Below are positions 27,210 through 35,297 of a stretch of 64,000 nucleotides of DNA, piece by piece. The notes beneath the pieces are model-generated. The model saw nothing but the letters and a program-made list of their open reading frames with translations, had not been told where the DNA came from and made no database searches. The first letter of the stretch is position 1; each line of letters opens with the position of its first letter. Source of the DNA: Luteitalea sp. TBR-22 (GTDB taxonomy: Bacteria; Acidobacteriota; Vicinamibacteria; Vicinamibacterales; Vicinamibacteraceae); contig NZ_AP024452.1 in the NCBI RefSeq assembly GCF_016865485.1, positions 5,168,501 through 5,232,500 of the forward strand. Reading direction: 5' to 3'. A program made the position numbers and the translations under genes.

Positions 27210-29356
27210 GATGCGAGGCGATGGGTGCGCGACAGCATGGCCTGCGCGAGCGCACCCGCCGTGCCGCCGCCCTCGGCCAGCAGCCTGTCGAAGCCGGAGC
27301 GACCCGTGACGAGCACCTCGAGGGGCGTCGAGGCGCGCACGGTCGCATTCCTCGGCGCGCCACGCAGCAGGCCCATCTCCCCGAAGTAGTCGCCGGGACC
27401 GAGGCTGGCGAGCAGCACGGGCCGAGCCTCGCGATCGAGACGCGTCACCTCGACCTGTCCCTCGATGATCACGAAGAACTCGTCGGCCGGATCGCCCTCG
27501 GCGATCACCACGTCGCCGGAGACGTGATGGCGCGGGGCGAACTCGGGCAGGACGGCGGCCAGCATGGCCGGCGTCAGGAGCGGCAGGCCGTCCATGAGCC
27601 GCGCCGTCGCCGCCCGCCGCCGCAACAGCTGCCCGATCTCGGAGGCCACGAGATCGGAGGCGGCCACCATGGCGAGAAAGGACTCGCCGTCGATGGCGCG
27701 GGTCACGGCTCCGGCCTCGGCGGCCGTCACTGTCGCGTTGCGCGGTGCGCGCTGGAGCAAGCCGGCCTCGCCGAACCACTGTCCCGATCCGAGCCGTGCC
27801 ACCTCGCGAGGCCCACGGTCATCGGTGCGCGAGACCACCACCGCGCCCTGCTCGATCACGTGGAACGTGTCGGCCTGGTCGCCCTGGCGGAGGATGACCT
27901 CTCCCGGCGCGTAGGTGCAGCGGCGGGCGGCGGCCAGCGTCGCCTGCACCGTCGGCTCCTCGTGCCCGGGGAAGGCCGACAGCAGGGCCTCCTCGGGCGC
28001 GACGACCGGCGCCGCCTGGCCGGCCTCGGAACGCTCGCCCCCCGACACCCGGAGCCGGAAGCGGCGGTCCGGTGACGGCAGCGGATGGGTGCTGCGACGC
28101 AGGCGGTAGTCGGCCGGGGCCATGGCCACGCCGCGCTCGTGCAGCACGGTGCCCACGAGCAGCATCGACATCAGCTCGACGAGGCCCATCGCGGCACATC
28201 GGCGATCTCCGAGACCGAACGGCATGCAGGCGCCGGGCCGTCGGTGCTCCTGCCGCGGCGGCCGACATCTCGCGGGATCGAAACGCCCGGGCTCCGGGAA
28301 CAACGCAGGGTCGTAGCTGGTGGGCACCGGCGACACCACGAGCGAGTCGCCACGGCGGATGCGGCGGCCGAGGAAGTCGATGTCCTCGACGACGTCGAAC
28401 GGCAGGCCGATGGCGAGCGAATGCAGCCGCAGCGTCTCGTCGTAGACCGACCGCAGCAGCGTCAGCGACCGCACGGCCGCGGCGTCGTCGATGCCGCGGG
28501 CCACGGCGTCGCGCACCTCGCGCCGCACGGCCTCGAGCAGGTCGGGGTCGCGCAGGATCTCGTACAGCATGAACGCCGTGAGGCGCCCGACGTAGCCGAT
28601 GCTGGCGCCGATGCCGTATGCCGCGTAGCCGACGACCTCGTCCTCGGTGAAAGGCGCGCCCGAGGCGTCGCGCGCCGACCACAGGGCGTCGATGATGGTG
28701 GGCGGAACATCGCTGTCGCTGGCGGGGCGGTTGCGACGGGCGCGGACGAGGTCGGTGATGGCGCCGTACGTGCGCCGATGCGAGGCCCGATACCACGGCA
28801 GCCGCAGCACGACGGGCGGAAGCTGCCGCGCCGCGACGTTCATCAGGTAGTCGGTCATGCGCAGGCAGTCGTGGAACGCGATCTCCGGGCGGCCGAGCAG
28901 CACGCGGTACATCTCGAAGGCCAGGCGCTTGGTCTCGCGCACGGCGGGCCCGGTGGTCCCCTCCGGCCAGGCGCGCACCAGTCGGCCGACGACGTCCATC
29001 AACGCGGGCACGTGCAAGGAGGCGACCTGCCGCGAGTACGGCACCACCAGCGCGGGACGCAAGCGGGCGTGTGAAGGACCGATCTCCTTCAGGATGAGGT
29101 CGGCGCGACCGAACTCGTGCGCGATGGGGCCAAACAGGCGTTCCCGCGACAGGTGCGCCGGCCCGAGCCCCATCGCCATGAACTCCGACGCCTCGGCGCC
29201 AGCGACGATCGTGTAGGTGCGCCAGGCGGCGCGCACCCGGAACACGGGCCCGCACCGGCGATAGCCCTCGGTGATTGCGCCGGCCGTGTCGTCGAGCAGC
29301 GCACGCGCGTTGCCGAGCAGCCAGCTCCCCGGGCACATCGGCGGTGGTTCGGCCAT
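27206..29356 (-). CDS. Cytochrome P450 fused to two cyclic-nucleotide-binding domains
   Basis: The 716-residue fusion has P450 in residues ~1-440: ExxR in YDETLRLHS and haem loop PFGLGDRRCAAMG with C387, where the usual Gly after Cys-x is Ala. The helix-I region YGIGASIGYVGRL lacks a clear acid-Thr pair. Two cNMP-binding (CAP-ED) domains follow (~465-585 and ~590-705), each with a phosphate-binding cassette (WFGEAGLLQRAPRNATV and YFGEMGLLRGAPRNATV) that keeps Glu and Arg. Gating of oxidation by a cyclic nucleotide is an inference. The ATG at 29356 fits the conserved P450 start; the frame is open much further but that part shadows other genes. Confidence 0.9.
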   Translation of the reverse strand: MAEPPPMCPGSWLLGNARALLDDTAGAITEGYRRCGPVFRVRAAWRTYTIVAGAEASEFMAMGLGPAHLSRERLFGPIAHEFGRADLILKEIGPSHARLRPALVVPYSRQVASLHVPALMDVVGRLVRAWPEGTTGPAVRETKRLAFEMYRVLLGRPEIAFHDCLRMTDYLMNVAARQLPPVVLRLPWYRASHRRTYGAITDLVRARRNRPASDSDVPPTIIDALWSARDASGAPFTEDEVVGYAAYGIGASIGYVGRLTAFMLYEILRDPDLLEAVRREVRDAVARGIDDAAAVRSLTLLRSVYDETLRLHSLAIGLPFDVVEDIDFLGRRIRRGDSLVVSPVPTSYDPALFPEPGRFDPARCRPPRQEHRRPGACMPFGLGDRRCAAMGLVELMSMLLVGTVLHERGVAMAPADYRLRRSTHPLPSPDRRFRLRVSGGERSEAGQAAPVVAPEEALLSAFPGHEEPTVQATLAAARRCTYAPGEVILRQGDQADTFHVIEQGAVVVSRTDDRGPREVARLGSGQWFGEAGLLQRAPRNATVTAAEAGAVTRAIDGESFLAMVAASDLVASEIGQLLRRRAATARLMDGLPLLTPAMLAAVLPEFAPRHHVSGDVVIAEGDPADEFFVIIEGQVEVTRLDREARPVLLASLGPGDYFGEMGLLRGAPRNATVRASTPLEVLVTGRSGFDRLLAEGGGTAGALAQAMLSRTHRLAS

Positions 29357-29392
29357 GTGGGCGAACGATACCAGAGCTGATATATCTCCAGC

Positions 29393-30391
29393 ATGGACTA
29401 CCGACTCCTCGGGCGCAGCGGCGTCCGCGTCTCCCCCCTCTGCCTCGGGGCCATGAACTTCGGAGGCCCCACGCCGGACGAGGAAGCCATCCGCATCGTG
29501 CACGCCGCCCTCGACGCCGGCATCAACTTCGTCGACACGGCGAACATCTACAACGACGGTGGCAGCGAGGCGCTGCTCGGCAAGGCCCTCGCGGGACGTC
29601 GCGACCAGGTCGTGCTCGCCACCAAGGTGCACTACCGGACCGGCCCCGGCCCCAACGACGCGGGCAACTCCCGCCTGCACATCCTGCGGGCCTGCGACGA
29701 CTCGCTGCGCCGCCTCAAGACCGACTGGATCGACCTGTACCAGTTGCACCGGCCGAGCCCCGAGATCCCCATCGAGGAGACGCTGGGCGCGCTCGGCGAT
29801 CTCGTGCGGGCAGGCAAGGTGCGCTACGTCGGCTGCTCCACGCATCCGGCCTGGATGGTGATGGAAGCGATTGCCGCGGCGGAGCGCAGCGGGCTGCCGC
29901 GCATGGTGACCGAGCAGCCGCCGTACAACCTGCTGGACCGGCGCATCGAGAACGAGCTGGTGCCCCTGGCGCTGCGCCACGGCCTGGGACTGATCCCGTG
30001 GGCGCCGCTGGCGCAGGGCGTGCTCGCGGGCCGCTATCCGGCGGGCACCACCTTGCCTGACGACTCGCGGGCGGCACGCCAGCCCGGCAGCATCTACGCC
30101 GACCGTGTCACGGCACGCGGGATCGAGGCGGGCGCGAAGTTCTCCGCCCTGGCGGCCGAGCGTGGCCTGCCGCCCGGGCAGTTGGCGCTCGCCTGGTGCA
30201 AGGATCAGCCCGGCGTGACCGCGCCGATCGTCGGCCCCCGGACGCTCGCGCAGCTCGAGAGCCTGCTGCCGGTGCTGGAGATGACGCTCGACGCCGACAC
30301 GCGCGCGGCGTGCGACGCGATCAACCCACCCGGCAGCGCGGTGGTGAACTTCCACAACACCGCGCCGTGGATGAAGACGGTGGTGGGCTGA
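29393..30391 (+). CDS. Aldo/keto reductase (YghZ/voltage-channel-beta-like family)
   Basis: The 332-residue TIM-barrel NADPH oxidoreductase has the full catalytic set: D48 and Y53 in DTANIYNDG, Lys in VLATKVHY and His in LYQLHRPSP. The cofactor-binding region is near [13 protein letters not shown]. It is divergent from the P450-cNMP gene with only 36 bp between starts. Both promoters must therefore overlap in that short AT-richer stretch (CTGATATATC), and the two units may be co-regulated. Substrate is not deducible. Confidence 0.93.
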   Translation: MDYRLLGRSGVRVSPLCLGAMNFGGPTPDEEAIRIVHAALDAGINFVDTANIYNDGGSEALLGKALAGRRDQVVLATKVHYRTGPGPNDAGNSRLHILRACDDSLRRLKTDWIDLYQLHRPSPEIPIEETLGALGDLVRAGKVRYVGCSTHPAWMVMEAIAAAERSGLPRMVTEQPPYNLLDRRIENELVPLALRHGLGLIPWAPLAQGVLAGRYPAGTTLPDDSRAARQPGSIYADRVTARGIEAGAKFSALAAERGLPPGQLALAWCKDQPGVTAPIVGPRTLAQLESLLPVLEMTLDADTRAACDAINPPGSAVVNFHNTAPWMKTVVG

Positions 30392-30521
30392 GGCTGGGCG
30401 CTGGAGGCTGGGGACCCGGACTGCGCGGTCGGTGCTCGCCCCCGGCCCGTGTTCGGCGTTGCGCAGGCAGGCGTGGAGGATCCGCTTGTGCTGACTCGGC
30501 CCGCGCAGCGTTCTTGTCGTC

Positions 30522-31640
30522 ATGGCGAAGACTCGCAAGGCGACGACCACACGCAAGAAGCCCGCGCCTCGGCGGCGCGTGTCGACGCGGCACGTCACGG
30601 CAGCAGGGCCCGCGCGGTCCCGGCGATCGGCGGCTCCGCGGGCGACCGCTCGCGCGGCGCGAGCGGTGGACACGGTGGCCGTGCGGTTCCGCCTCGCCGA
30701 CGTGTCGGGCACCCCGATCCGCGATCCCGCCACCTTCTTCACGTTCCGCAAGGTGGCCGACAACCGCCAGGTGGGCGACCAGATGCAGGTCGCGCTCGAC
30801 GGGCGCCCGGTGCAGTTCACCCTGCCCGGCTCGCCCGACGTCCTGGTGTGCGAGATCGATCCGGCGCGGTTCCGCTTCGCGCGGTCCCCCGTGTTCTTCG
30901 CGACGCCGGGCACGAGCGTCGACGAGACGCTGCGCCTGTGGCGCGAGCCGCTCGCGTGGGCACCGCGCTTCACCGCGTGGGATGACCTGCCACGCTCGTT
31001 CGCGACCCTCCAGAAGGCGCTCCGTGCCTCGCCCGACGTCACGTTCTTCGACCGGGCGCGGCCGGGACGGATCGTTGCCCCGCTCCTGGTCAAGGAGACG
31101 TGGAACGGTCTGGCCGGCGATGAGGCGACGCTCGCGAAGACGTCGTTGCTGAACCTGTTCTACCGTCTCGACAGCATCCAGGAGCCGATCGGCCGCGAGC
31201 GGTCGTGGTTCTCGTTCGTCAGGCGCATCGTCGCGATCGGGCGCGAGCGGATGCTCGCCATGGTCGACCCGGAGATGCTCCGCCTGGTGAACCACGTGCG
31301 CGAGCACCTCGATCACTTCGCGACCGACTACGAGGCGACACCGGCCGGCAATCATCGGCCCAACGTGCCGCCAGCCCTGCAGCCCGACATCGTCGACATG
31401 GTGAGCCTCAAGTCGACGCACCGGAAGGGCAACTTCCAGCTGACGCTGACGCGCCTGCGCGGCATGGACGACGTGCTGCTCGATGCCGACATCGACGAGA
31501 GCGGCGACCTGCTCGGGCACTTCCTCGACCTGTTCAAGCACAAGCGCACGGGCGGCACGCATCCGCACGACATCCACGAGATCCTCGTGCACCAGGACGG
31601 GGAGACGCCGGGGTTCGACCTGGGGTACCGCCTGGTGTGA
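30522..31640 (+). CDS. Hypothetical protein with basic histone-H1-like N-terminal tail
   Basis: Unrecognised, 372 residues. The first ~48 are Lys/Arg/Ala-rich and low-complexity (MAKTRKATTTRKKPAPRRR). A compact mixed alpha/beta body follows, with conserved-looking motifs FFTFRKVADN, SLLNLFYRLDSI and HKRTGGTHPHDIHEIL. There is no signal peptide and no membrane helix. The same kind of basic tail begins the subtilase encoded at 37149, the only other protein in the window with it. The neighbouring genes are the I9-like protein and the convergent LanC operon. A role in the subtilase/lanthionine locus is possible but only by position. Confidence 0.65.
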   Translation: MAKTRKATTTRKKPAPRRRVSTRHVTAAGPARSRRSAAPRATARAARAVDTVAVRFRLADVSGTPIRDPATFFTFRKVADNRQVGDQMQVALDGRPVQFTLPGSPDVLVCEIDPARFRFARSPVFFATPGTSVDETLRLWREPLAWAPRFTAWDDLPRSFATLQKALRASPDVTFFDRARPGRIVAPLLVKETWNGLAGDEATLAKTSLLNLFYRLDSIQEPIGRERSWFSFVRRIVAIGRERMLAMVDPEMLRLVNHVREHLDHFATDYEATPAGNHRPNVPPALQPDIVDMVSLKSTHRKGNFQLTLTRLRGMDDVLLDADIDESGDLLGHFLDLFKHKRTGGTHPHDIHEILVHQDGETPGFDLGYRLV

Positions 31641-31658
31641 ACCCGGAGGCACCACTGA

Positions 31659-31730
31659 CCGTCGACCTGAAGGTCGACGGCCACGGCCTGAACGCGGTGA
31701 ACACGTAGGCGTCGACCTTCAGGTCGACGC
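31659..31730. repeat. Two inverted REP-like hairpins
   Basis: A 10-2-10 palindrome at 31659-31680 is followed by CCAC (GTGG on the minus strand). A second 10-2-10 palindrome at 31709-31730 is preceded by GTAG at 31705-31708. Both share the core GTCGACCT/AGGTCGAC with the elements at 4140-4209. The opposed pair resembles a BIME. It lies between the hypothetical gene and the I9-like gene. Confidence 0.8.
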
Positions 31731-31760
31731 GCGGCATCGCCGCATTGATATGGTGTGCCC

Positions 31761-31991
31761 ATGGCCAAGCGCTTCATCGTCGGATTGCACCCCGGCCAGG
31801 ACCTCGCGGCCGTCACGCGCGCGGTAACGGCACATGGCGCGACGTGGGTCGGGGAGCCGAGGGCCGCGCTGCCCGACGTGCTCGTGGTCGCCATCCCGGA
31901 CGACCACGACGACGAGGTGTTCACCGCAGCGGTGAAGCGGCTCGACGGGGTGCGCTACGTCGAGGCCGACGCGCTCGGCTGGACGTCCTGA
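31761..31991 (+). CDS. Stand-alone propeptide/inhibitor I9-like protein
   Basis: The 76-residue protein MAKRFIVGLHPGQD...VRYVEADALGWTS matches the outline of subtilase propeptide domains: a first strand (RFIVGL), a central LVVAIP strand, and a terminal V-x-Y-V-E-x-D strand that normally lies against the protease. The subtilase 3.3 kb away carries its own I9-like segment ending VEYVEPN, so this is a separate intramolecular-chaperone-like or inhibitory partner. Its 3' end overlaps the convergent lanC-like gene by 37 bp. A GTG at 31755 is an alternative start. Confidence 0.68.
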   Translation: MAKRFIVGLHPGQDLAAVTRAVTAHGATWVGEPRAALPDVLVVAIPDDHDDEVFTAAVKRLDGVRYVEADALGWTS

Positions 31992-33322
31992 CGTGAGCGC
32001 CCCACCCATCGGCCCGGCAGCATCGGCGACGAGACCGCGCCCGGATCGTGCGCGCGGAGCAGCAGCACCGCGATGCCCGCCAGGCCGGTGAACAGCCCGG
32101 GGATCACTTCGGCGCCCCGTAACCCGACCGTCCATCGCCCGCCATTGGCGGCGCGGATCGCGAGGCACAGGTCGGCCACCCGGCGTGCCGCGAGCAGGTG
32201 ATCGCGCTCGCCGGTCACCTCGTGAGCCAGCAGCAACAGATCAAGGGCACCGCCCAGCCCGTGGCAGAGCGTCACGTCGGACGCAAGTCCGTTGCGACGC
32301 GCCCGCCCGGCCATCGTCACCGCCTGGCGCGCGGCCTCGACCGCCCGGCTCGCGTCAGCCAACGCCGACAGGTCGCCGCTGACCTCGTACAGCCGCCACC
32401 GCACCGCGCCGATGCCGAACGCGCCGTGGCACCACGCCGCCATCCAGCCTGGCCAGCTCGCATCAGCGCCGCCTGACGGCGGCTCGCGCAGATCCGCCCA
32501 CGCGAGGCGGTCGGGCGAGTACCACCCGGCCTCGTAGCGCAGCGCCTCGCTCACCAGCGGCTGCCACGCCTCCACACCCGTCATCCGGCCAGCTTCCGCG
32601 AGCGCCCACGCCGCGCCCGATGCGCCGTGCCCGAGACCGCACAACCCGGGTTCAGAAGTGGCCGTGGGCCACGAGGCGCCGAACCCGTCGCGCACGGCCC
32701 TGGCGGCCAGGCGGTGCGCCGCGGCCGTGGCGCCCTCCAGGATCAGCGCGTCCCCCGTGGCGTGGTGCGTCGCGAGCAGGGCGATGACCACACCCGCGAG
32801 CCCTCCGATGAGGTCGAACTCCTCGTGAGCCGTCGGCCGGTCGCGCACGCGCCGCGCCACGTCCTGTGCGAGCGACAGCGCCGACCGGCGCAGCGTCGCG
32901 TCGGCTGCCGCCTGCGAGGCATCGACGGCCGCCCACGCGATGCCCGCCGCACCGGAACACAAGCCCAGGGGGGCGAGCTCCGCCTTCCGCACCTGCGACA
33001 CCGCACTGCGTAGCGCGGCCACGCCGACCTGCACGCAGCGCGCATCAGCGGTCGCGGCCCCGAGGTGCACGAGACTCCAGCCGATGCCGGCCGTCCCGGC
33101 GTAGAGATCCGCGCCGACCTCGCCACGGACGACGTGCGCCGATGCGGTGTCGCCGACGATGTCGTCGCCGACCCACGTGACGTGGGGTCCGCGAACGATC
33201 GCGGTGTCGAGCAGTTCCAGTGCCACCTCGCGCGCCGCGGCCAGCCATGGCGACGTCGCGGCGGGAGACGGGCGGGCCACCCGGGTCCGCGCCTTCACGG
33301 TCAGCCGGCGTCGTTCAGCCAT
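31955..33322 (-). CDS. LanC-like lanthionine cyclase
   Basis: The 455-residue LanC-type alpha/alpha toroid has Zn ligands C298 (AAWCHGAFG) and C353-H354 (TLCHGLGG), plus the typical toroid turns DLYAGTAGIGWSL, LCSGAAGIAWA, DLIGGLAGVV and GLCGLGHGASG. In lanthipeptide pathways this enzyme activates Cys thiols for addition to dehydro-Ser/Thr. It is the last gene of the subtilase-APH-HopA1-LanC operon; its ATG (33322) overlaps the HopA1-like gene by 22 nt. There is no fused kinase or lyase domain, so dehydration must be supplied by the two preceding genes. Confidence 0.92.
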   Translation of the reverse strand: MAERRRLTVKARTRVARPSPAATSPWLAAAREVALELLDTAIVRGPHVTWVGDDIVGDTASAHVVRGEVGADLYAGTAGIGWSLVHLGAATADARCVQVGVAALRSAVSQVRKAELAPLGLCSGAAGIAWAAVDASQAAADATLRRSALSLAQDVARRVRDRPTAHEEFDLIGGLAGVVIALLATHHATGDALILEGATAAAHRLAARAVRDGFGASWPTATSEPGLCGLGHGASGAAWALAEAGRMTGVEAWQPLVSEALRYEAGWYSPDRLAWADLREPPSGGADASWPGWMAAWCHGAFGIGAVRWRLYEVSGDLSALADASRAVEAARQAVTMAGRARRNGLASDVTLCHGLGGALDLLLLAHEVTGERDHLLAARRVADLCLAIRAANGGRWTVGLRGAEVIPGLFTGLAGIAVLLLRAHDPGAVSSPMLPGRWVGRSRQDVQPSASAST

Positions 33323-34248
33323 GGCCGCTCCGGGTCGATGCGCGCGGCCTGCAGGCACCGCGCGAGGTGGTCGATGGCGTCACCGGCGCCCACGGGCGCG
33401 CCTGCGAGCAGTTCCCGCACCCCTCCGGCGAGGATGCGACACCGACGCTGGCCGAAGGACTCCTCACCGGGATCCTCGGCGAAGGCGGCGCCGGGCGCGA
33501 GGGGCCGCGCCAGCGGCGGGTGCCACGGGCGCAGGTGCGGACCAAGAGCGCGCGCCAGCGTCGTCACCGGGGCATCGAGCCTCGGCCAGTCGGTCGCGGA
33601 CACGTAGACCACCAGCGTGTCGATGCGCGCGCACCCGTCCACCGTCGCCGGAGTCTTGAGGCTGTAGGCGATCGCCAGCGCATCGAGCAGGACGGCGACG
33701 CGCGCCACCACGAGTGGCAGCGACGAGGGCGGCACCGACCAGTGCACGCGGACGAGTGGCGCCGCCAGGTCGGCGTCCGATCGCGTGGTCCAGAAGCCGG
33801 ACGCCTTGTCGACGCCGTCCAGGCACGACGTGACGGCGACCGCATCGCCTGGCATCGCCGGGACGCCCGGGCGCGCCCGGTTGACGTACTCACCCGGACG
33901 CACGACGCGCGCCGCGCCACGCCGCGCGACGACACACTGCCCGTCGTGGCGACGCTCGAGGACGACCCAGCCATCGAGCCAGCGCGCCCCCGACGGCAAC
34001 GCTGCGCGCAGCGCCGAGGACAGGTCGGTGCGCCAGCGGCCGCTCGGTTCGACGGGATCGGGCTGTGGGAGGGCGAGGTACCACGACGCGTAGAGCCACG
34101 CCGAGAGTGCGTCGGCGTGGCCGCCCACCGGCGCGTCGCCTGCCTGCGCCAGGCCAGAGACGTGCGCGGCATCGGACTGGAGGCGCTCCACGAGGCGGGC
34201 CAGCGCCGCCCGCACCTCGAGCGGAAGACGCACGCCCGGCGCCGTCAT
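33301..34248 (-). CDS. HopA1-family protein, predicted phospho-Ser/Thr lyase
   Basis: The 315-residue protein has hallmarks of the T3SS-effector HopA1 family. The N-terminal ALSAWLYASWYL region and the central FWTTRSDADLAAPLVRVHWSVP are followed by a LAIAYSLKTP segment and RIDTLVVYV. The signature near the end is EESFGQRRCRILA (S264-C270). Members of this family act as lyases in class V lanthipeptide and thioamitide clusters, eliminating phosphate from phospho-Ser/Thr. The ATG at 34248 overlaps the kinase stop (ATGA). There is no sign of a type III secretion system, which supports the RiPP-type role. Confidence 0.86.
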   Translation of the reverse strand: MTAPGVRLPLEVRAALARLVERLQSDAAHVSGLAQAGDAPVGGHADALSAWLYASWYLALPQPDPVEPSGRWRTDLSSALRAALPSGARWLDGWVVLERRHDGQCVVARRGAARVVRPGEYVNRARPGVPAMPGDAVAVTSCLDGVDKASGFWTTRSDADLAAPLVRVHWSVPPSSLPLVVARVAVLLDALAIAYSLKTPATVDGCARIDTLVVYVSATDWPRLDAPVTTLARALGPHLRPWHPPLARPLAPGAAFAEDPGEESFGQRRCRILAGGVRELLAGAPVGAGDAIDHLARCLQAARIDPERPWLNDAG

Positions 34249-35297
34249 GCCGCGGCCCATGCGCTGCCCTCCCCGGCGAGTCGGTCGATGTCGCCCGTCC
34301 ATGCCACCGCCTGTGCCACCAGCGGTTCGACGACGCTGGTGTCGTTGCCGGGCTGCCGCTCCGTCCACTCCGTGGCGACGTGCAGCACCCGCGCAATCGC
34401 GCAGGTCCACAGGTGGCGCCACGCCTCGTGCGTGGGCTCGAGCAGGCCATCGGCGGCCACGTACGCACGGAGCAGGCGCGGCAGCGCCGACATCGCCGCG
34501 CCGACGCCGACGACGCCCGTCGTCCGCAGCCCGTCGATCGCCGCCTCGACGATCACGGTCGCCAGGTCCCACGCGGGATCACCGGAGCCGGAGAGTTCCC
34601 AGTCGATGACGCGCACGCGCGGCGCCGACTCGCCAGGCAGCGCGAACCAGTTCTCCCGCCGCAGGTCGCCGTGGATGAGGCACCGATCGCGCCAGGCGGC
34701 CCGCGCATCGCGCAGCACGCCTGCCAGGCGCGCGTCCTCGACGATGGCCTGCATCAGTCGACGGGTGGCAAGCGCCCGCCCCGTCATGGCGACATCGGGC
34801 GCGGCGGGCATGTCGAGGATGCCCATCGCCGGCGACGGCCACAGACCGGTCTCCGTGGTGGCTGCATGCCACGCCGCGAGCGCACGACCGAGCGCGTCTG
34901 CGACGCCCGCGTCGGCCAGGTGTGGCGGTGGCGCGCTCCCCCCGGCGATCGCCTCGAGCACCAGCAACTGGCGCCCCTCGTCGAGGTGCCAGGCCGCGGG
35001 CAACACCGCGGCGAGGGCCGGCACCGTTCGCCCCAGCCTGTACACGAACAGTTCCTGCCGCAGGTCGCGACCCGTGGGGGCGCCGGCCGGCCACTGCTTC
35101 ACGATGGCCGCGCGGCCGTCGGGGGCAGCGACGAGACTGACCTCGTGCGCGCTCGATCGCGACACGACGGTGGCGCGTGCGGCGTCGGCGGCGGCGAGCC
35201 ACCCGCACGCGGTCAGGGCGCGCAGGGGCGCGACCGCGCGCGCCCCTGCCGCCACGGGTGCCGTCTGGAGCTCAGGCGCCACCCTCGTCCTCGCCAT
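34245..35297 (-). CDS. APH-family kinase of a class V lanthipeptide-like system
   Basis: The 350-residue aminoglycoside-phosphotransferase-fold kinase has N-lobe Lys in AAIVKQWPAG, a catalytic loop LIHGDLRREN with D211 and N216, and metal-binding D232 in VIDWELSGSGDPAWDLA. In class V lanthipeptide clusters an APH-like kinase phosphorylates Ser/Thr of the substrate before HopA1-type elimination. Its ATG (35297) lies 26 nt inside the 3' end of the subtilase gene, and its stop overlaps the HopA1-like gene. That tight coupling argues for one complex and against a resistance function. Confidence 0.86.
   Translation of the reverse strand: MARTRVAPELQTAPVAAGARAVAPLRALTACGWLAAADAARATVVSRSSAHEVSLVAAPDGRAAIVKQWPAGAPTGRDLRQELFVYRLGRTVPALAAVLPAAWHLDEGRQLLVLEAIAGGSAPPPHLADAGVADALGRALAAWHAATTETGLWPSPAMGILDMPAAPDVAMTGRALATRRLMQAIVEDARLAGVLRDARAAWRDRCLIHGDLRRENWFALPGESAPRVRVIDWELSGSGDPAWDLATVIVEAAIDGLRTTGVVGVGAAMSALPRLLRAYVAADGLLEPTHEAWRHLWTCAIARVLHVATEWTERQPGNDTSVVEPLVAQAVAWTGDIDRLAGEGSAWAAA

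Noticed and set aside
29357-31093. Upstream extension of the P450-cNMP frame to 31093
   Set aside because: It runs antisense through the aldo/keto reductase and the hypothetical gene; the P450 N-terminus begins naturally at 29356.
33301-34248. Type III secretion effector
   Set aside because: No T3SS genes or secretion signal are present, and HopA1 homologues occur as lyases in RiPP clusters.
34245-35297. Aminoglycoside resistance gene
   Set aside because: The APH fold alone does not show it; overlap with HopA1-like and LanC-like genes points to a RiPP-type kinase.
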